Of a stretch of DNA of 51,317 bases, positions 49,489 to 51,317 are shown in pieces. The position numbers and the translations under genes were made by a program. How positions within the stretch are numbered: the stretch's first letter is position 1; each line of letters starts with the position of its first letter. The notes under the pieces were generated by a model that searched no databases, was not told the DNA's origin, and saw nothing but the letters and a program-made list of their open reading frames with translations. The DNA is from JANRLT01 sp041736895 (GTDB taxonomy: Bacteria; Planctomycetota; Planctomycetia; Pirellulales; JALHPA01), in NCBI GenBank assembly GCA_041736895.1, contig JBGSSS010000059.1, positions 1 through 51,317 of the forward strand. The letters are read 5' to 3'.

Positions 49489-51246
49489 TCAAAGATTCCG
49501 CAGCCATTCCCAGGCGGAGTCTTTGGTCGTCAACTGTCCGTCAAGTTGTTTCACGCGGAGCTGCGCGAGCAGGCCGGTGAAAAGCGGCCCGGGCTTGATG
49601 CCGCCTTTGATCAGATCGTCGCCAGTCAGTATCGGCGGCGGATCGAGTTGCTCTGGCGGCCAGGCCAAGCGTTCCCGGCACCAAGCCAGCGACGCGGTAG
49701 GCGAGCGGCAAATTTGCGCGCGGACATCGCTCCAATGCAGCAGCGCCCCGGCCCAGGGCATGATCAAGAGCGGCTGCACTTCAGACCAGGGCTTCGTCGC
49801 CGCGTCGAAGAGCGCGTCTTGCTGGCGCACGAGCCACGACGTGGCGTCGATTTCGTCGTTGGATAGTTTCAGCCGCCGCCCGACCTGCTGCACGAAACGC
49901 TTCACCGGATCTTGGGCCATGCGCGGTGGCTTCGGGGGCTTCGCTATGCCGCCGGGGTTGGACATCATCTCCTGCATTTGTTTCATCATGGCCATCCGAT
50001 CACTCATCCCTTTGCCGGCCATGTTTTTCATCATGTCGGCCAATATGTCGAACTGCTTGAGGAGTTCGGCGACTTCGATAGGCTGCGTGCCGGAATCGGC
50101 GGCGATCTTTTCGCGCCGACTTTGTTCGATTGTGTGCGGCTGCAAGCGTTCGGACTCGGTCATGCAGTCGATCATCGCAAAGTAGCGCTTCATCGTCTCG
50201 TCGAGGTTTTCGTCGCCGAGGATTTCCTTGAGCCCGCCCATGCCGGGGATCATGCCGAGCCACTTGCCCATCGACCCGAGCTTACGAATTTGTTCGTACA
50301 TCTTGCGGAAGTCGTTGAGCGTGAACCGATCCTTTTCAGGCTGTTCTTGCTGCTTCCGGCTTGCTTGTTCTTTTCTCAATTGTTCGTCGTTCTTGCCCCC
50401 TGGGAGCAATGCCGGCAGCGGTGCCAACAGCACTGCAAGTGCTAGCGGGAACGATGGTTGGTCGAGGCCTTCGAGTTCAGCAAGCATGCTATCCCAGACC
50501 TGGCCGAAGCGATCGGTTTCCAGCGACAGGTCTCGAAACAGCAAATCTTCCCATTCGGGAAAGATCACCTGGAGCAGGTTCGTCTCGCGCAGCAAACGAA
50601 CTCCGCCGGCACGGCGCGGAACGACGAGCATCTTGCGCAGCTCTTCGCTGATCCGTTCGACACTGACGCTGCGGAGTTGCGGGGCAAGTTCTTGGATCGC
50701 GGCCTGGGTTTCCTCATCGAGCTTGAACTCGAAGCGCGCCGTAAAGCGCACCGCGCGGAGCAACCGCAGCTTGTCTTCGGTGAAGCGTTCGCGCGGTTCG
50801 CCAATCGCGCGGATCAGGCCGCGCTGCAGATCGGCTTGCCCGCCGACGTAATCGTGGACGCGCTCCTCCAACGGATCATAGAACATGCCGTTGATCGTGA
50901 AATCCCGGCGCTGCGCGTCTTCCTCGGGCGAACAGAACTCGACGCAATCGGGCCGCCGACCGTCGCTGTAGGCCAAGTCGCGGCGAAACGTCGCGACCTC
51001 GACCATTCCGGCGCTGCGCGGGCCAACAACGGCAATCACGCCGAACGCCGCGCCAATGGCGAGGGTCTTGCGATTCGGAAACGCGGCGATGACTTGGTCC
51101 GGCGTCGCATCAGTCGCAACGTCGTAGTCCTTAGGCTCGTTGCCGAGCAGTTGATCGCGCACGCACCCGCCGGCGAAGAGCGCTTGATAACCCGCGGCAC
51201 GCAATTGCCGGACGACTTCGACGGCGAATTGTTGGGAAGTTTGCAA
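49489..51246 (-). CDS. cca: CCA-adding tRNA nucleotidyltransferase with inserted SRP54 M domain
   Basis: 585 residues from TTG 51246. Class II nucleotidyltransferase head: GGCVRD (26-31), DYD (40-42), RRDFTING (113-120), EDKLRLLRAVRFTARF (157-172) and VERISEELRKM (196-206). This makes or repairs the tRNA 3' CCA. After SFPLALAVLLAPLPALLPGG the chain changes to a copy of the Ffh M domain (residues 297-432), then returns to the CCA C-terminal part (RRLKLSNDEIDATSWLV, TGDDLIKGGIKPGPLFTGLL). Without the insert it would be about 430-440 residues, usual for this enzyme. The RNA-binding motif SGTQPIEVAELLKQF is kept in the insert. Confidence 0.93.
   Translation of the reverse strand: MQTSQQFAVEVVRQLRAAGYQALFAGGCVRDQLLGNEPKDYDVATDATPDQVIAAFPNRKTLAIGAAFGVIAVVGPRSAGMVEVATFRRDLAYSDGRRPDCVEFCSPEEDAQRRDFTINGMFYDPLEERVHDYVGGQADLQRGLIRAIGEPRERFTEDKLRLLRAVRFTARFEFKLDEETQAAIQELAPQLRSVSVERISEELRKMLVVPRRAGGVRLLRETNLLQVIFPEWEDLLFRDLSLETDRFGQVWDSMLAELEGLDQPSFPLALAVLLAPLPALLPGGKNDEQLRKEQASRKQQEQPEKDRFTLNDFRKMYEQIRKLGSMGKWLGMIPGMGGLKEILGDENLDETMKRYFAMIDCMTESERLQPHTIEQSRREKIAADSGTQPIEVAELLKQFDILADMMKNMAGKGMSDRMAMMKQMQEMMSNPGGIAKPPKPPRMAQDPVKRFVQQVGRRLKLSNDEIDATSWLVRQQDALFDAATKPWSEVQPLLIMPWAGALLHWSDVRAQICRSPTASLAWCRERLAWPPEQLDPPPILTGDDLIKGGIKPGPLFTGLLAQLRVKQLDGQLTTKDSAWEWLRNL
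49948..50358 (-). other. SRP54 M-domain duplicate inside cca
   Basis: Residues 297-432 align without gaps to Ffh 317-452 (38493-38900): 106 of 136 identical by my count; about 60 differences in 401 aligned bases. Both Met-rich helices and the RNA-binding loop are present; the Lys-rich Ffh tail is not. Frame kept at both joints. Confidence 0.95.
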
Positions 51247-51298
51247 GTTCGAGATTCGAAAATGAAGAATAGAGAAATGGGAAGACTTATCCTTGATC

Positions 51299-51317
51299 GT
51301 TTAGCGGCGACGGGCCG
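51299..51317. repeat. Family C repeat at the window edge (partial)
   Basis: CGTTTAGCGGCGACGGGCC matches the first 14 or so bases of the family C elements; cut by the end of the window. Confidence 0.65.

Noticed and set aside
49948..50358. The M-domain copy in cca could be an assembly chimera with ffh
   Set aside because: About 15% of bases differ from the ffh copy, both joints are in frame and the protein is conserved at RNA-binding positions. A chimera would be nearly identical. Reads should still be checked.
1..51317. tRNA, rRNA, CRISPR array, transposase, phage or integrase
   Set aside because: I scanned by eye for T-loop sequences, regular repeat-spacer arrays and transposase motifs and saw none. 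A covariance search would settle small RNAs.

Overview
The window looks like a chromosomal stretch of a Planctomycetota bacterium, probably of the Pirellulales. The evidence is a large DUF1549/DUF1553 cytochrome-like protein with an N-terminal C-x4-CH motif, an exported CxPSR sulfatase, an exported GH5 glycosidase, a small membrane protein with an N-terminal NPYEPP tag, several exported proteins of a planctomycete type, and gram-negative functions (lpxA, rseP). No phage, insertion sequence, CRISPR array, tRNA or rRNA was seen. Most genes are ordinary chromosomal genes separated by palindrome-rich spacers.

Layout: 1-3 kb, an HtrA protease and a degenerate HtrA-like partner, then a TPR protein. 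3.5-8.5 kb, lpxA and two tandem paralogous exported TPR-like proteins. 8.5-15.8 kb (minus strand), GH5 glycosidase, small membrane proteins, Nei-type glycosylase, DUF2283, hisS, a YkgJ-type cysteine protein and a sulfatase. 16-20 kb, the DUF1549/1553 protein, a structured 0.8-kb spacer with phased T-tracts, and an overlapping XRE-regulator/cysteine-rich pair. 20-25 kb (minus), WecG-type and GT4 glycosyltransferases and ftsH. 25-32 kb (plus), dxr, rseP and glnE. 32-36 kb, DUF1579, SulP transporter, acetolactate decarboxylase lipoprotein and a frameshifted gene. 36.5-40.7 kb (minus), rplS-trmD-rpsP-ffh without rimM, then mpg. 40.8-46 kb, DUF362 and CapK-like genes, and a sigma factor divergent from a CarH-like regulator. 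46-51 kb, a mini SRAP protein, exported proteins, a CBM9-like protein and the CCA-adding enzyme.

The most unusual gene is at the right end. The CCA-adding tRNA nucleotidyltransferase (49489-51246) carries, in frame, a 136-residue copy of the SRP54/Ffh M domain. The source-like sequence is the ffh gene 10 kb away in the same window; by my count 106/136 residues and about 85% of nucleotides match. I know of no described CCA enzyme with an SRP M domain. Second is hisS, interrupted by one in-frame TAA just before the conserved RGLDYYTG motif, with otherwise intact coding on both sides and a downstream gene coupled to its true end. Third, at least ten distinct families of intergenic palindromes occur, and in six or more genes the stop codon lies inside or directly against a palindrome. 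Others are a pseudo-HtrA with a PDZ domain spliced into its protease fold, nine T-tracts phased at about 10.4 bp, and a CarH-like regulator that has lost both cobalamin/light histidines beside a sigma-factor gene.
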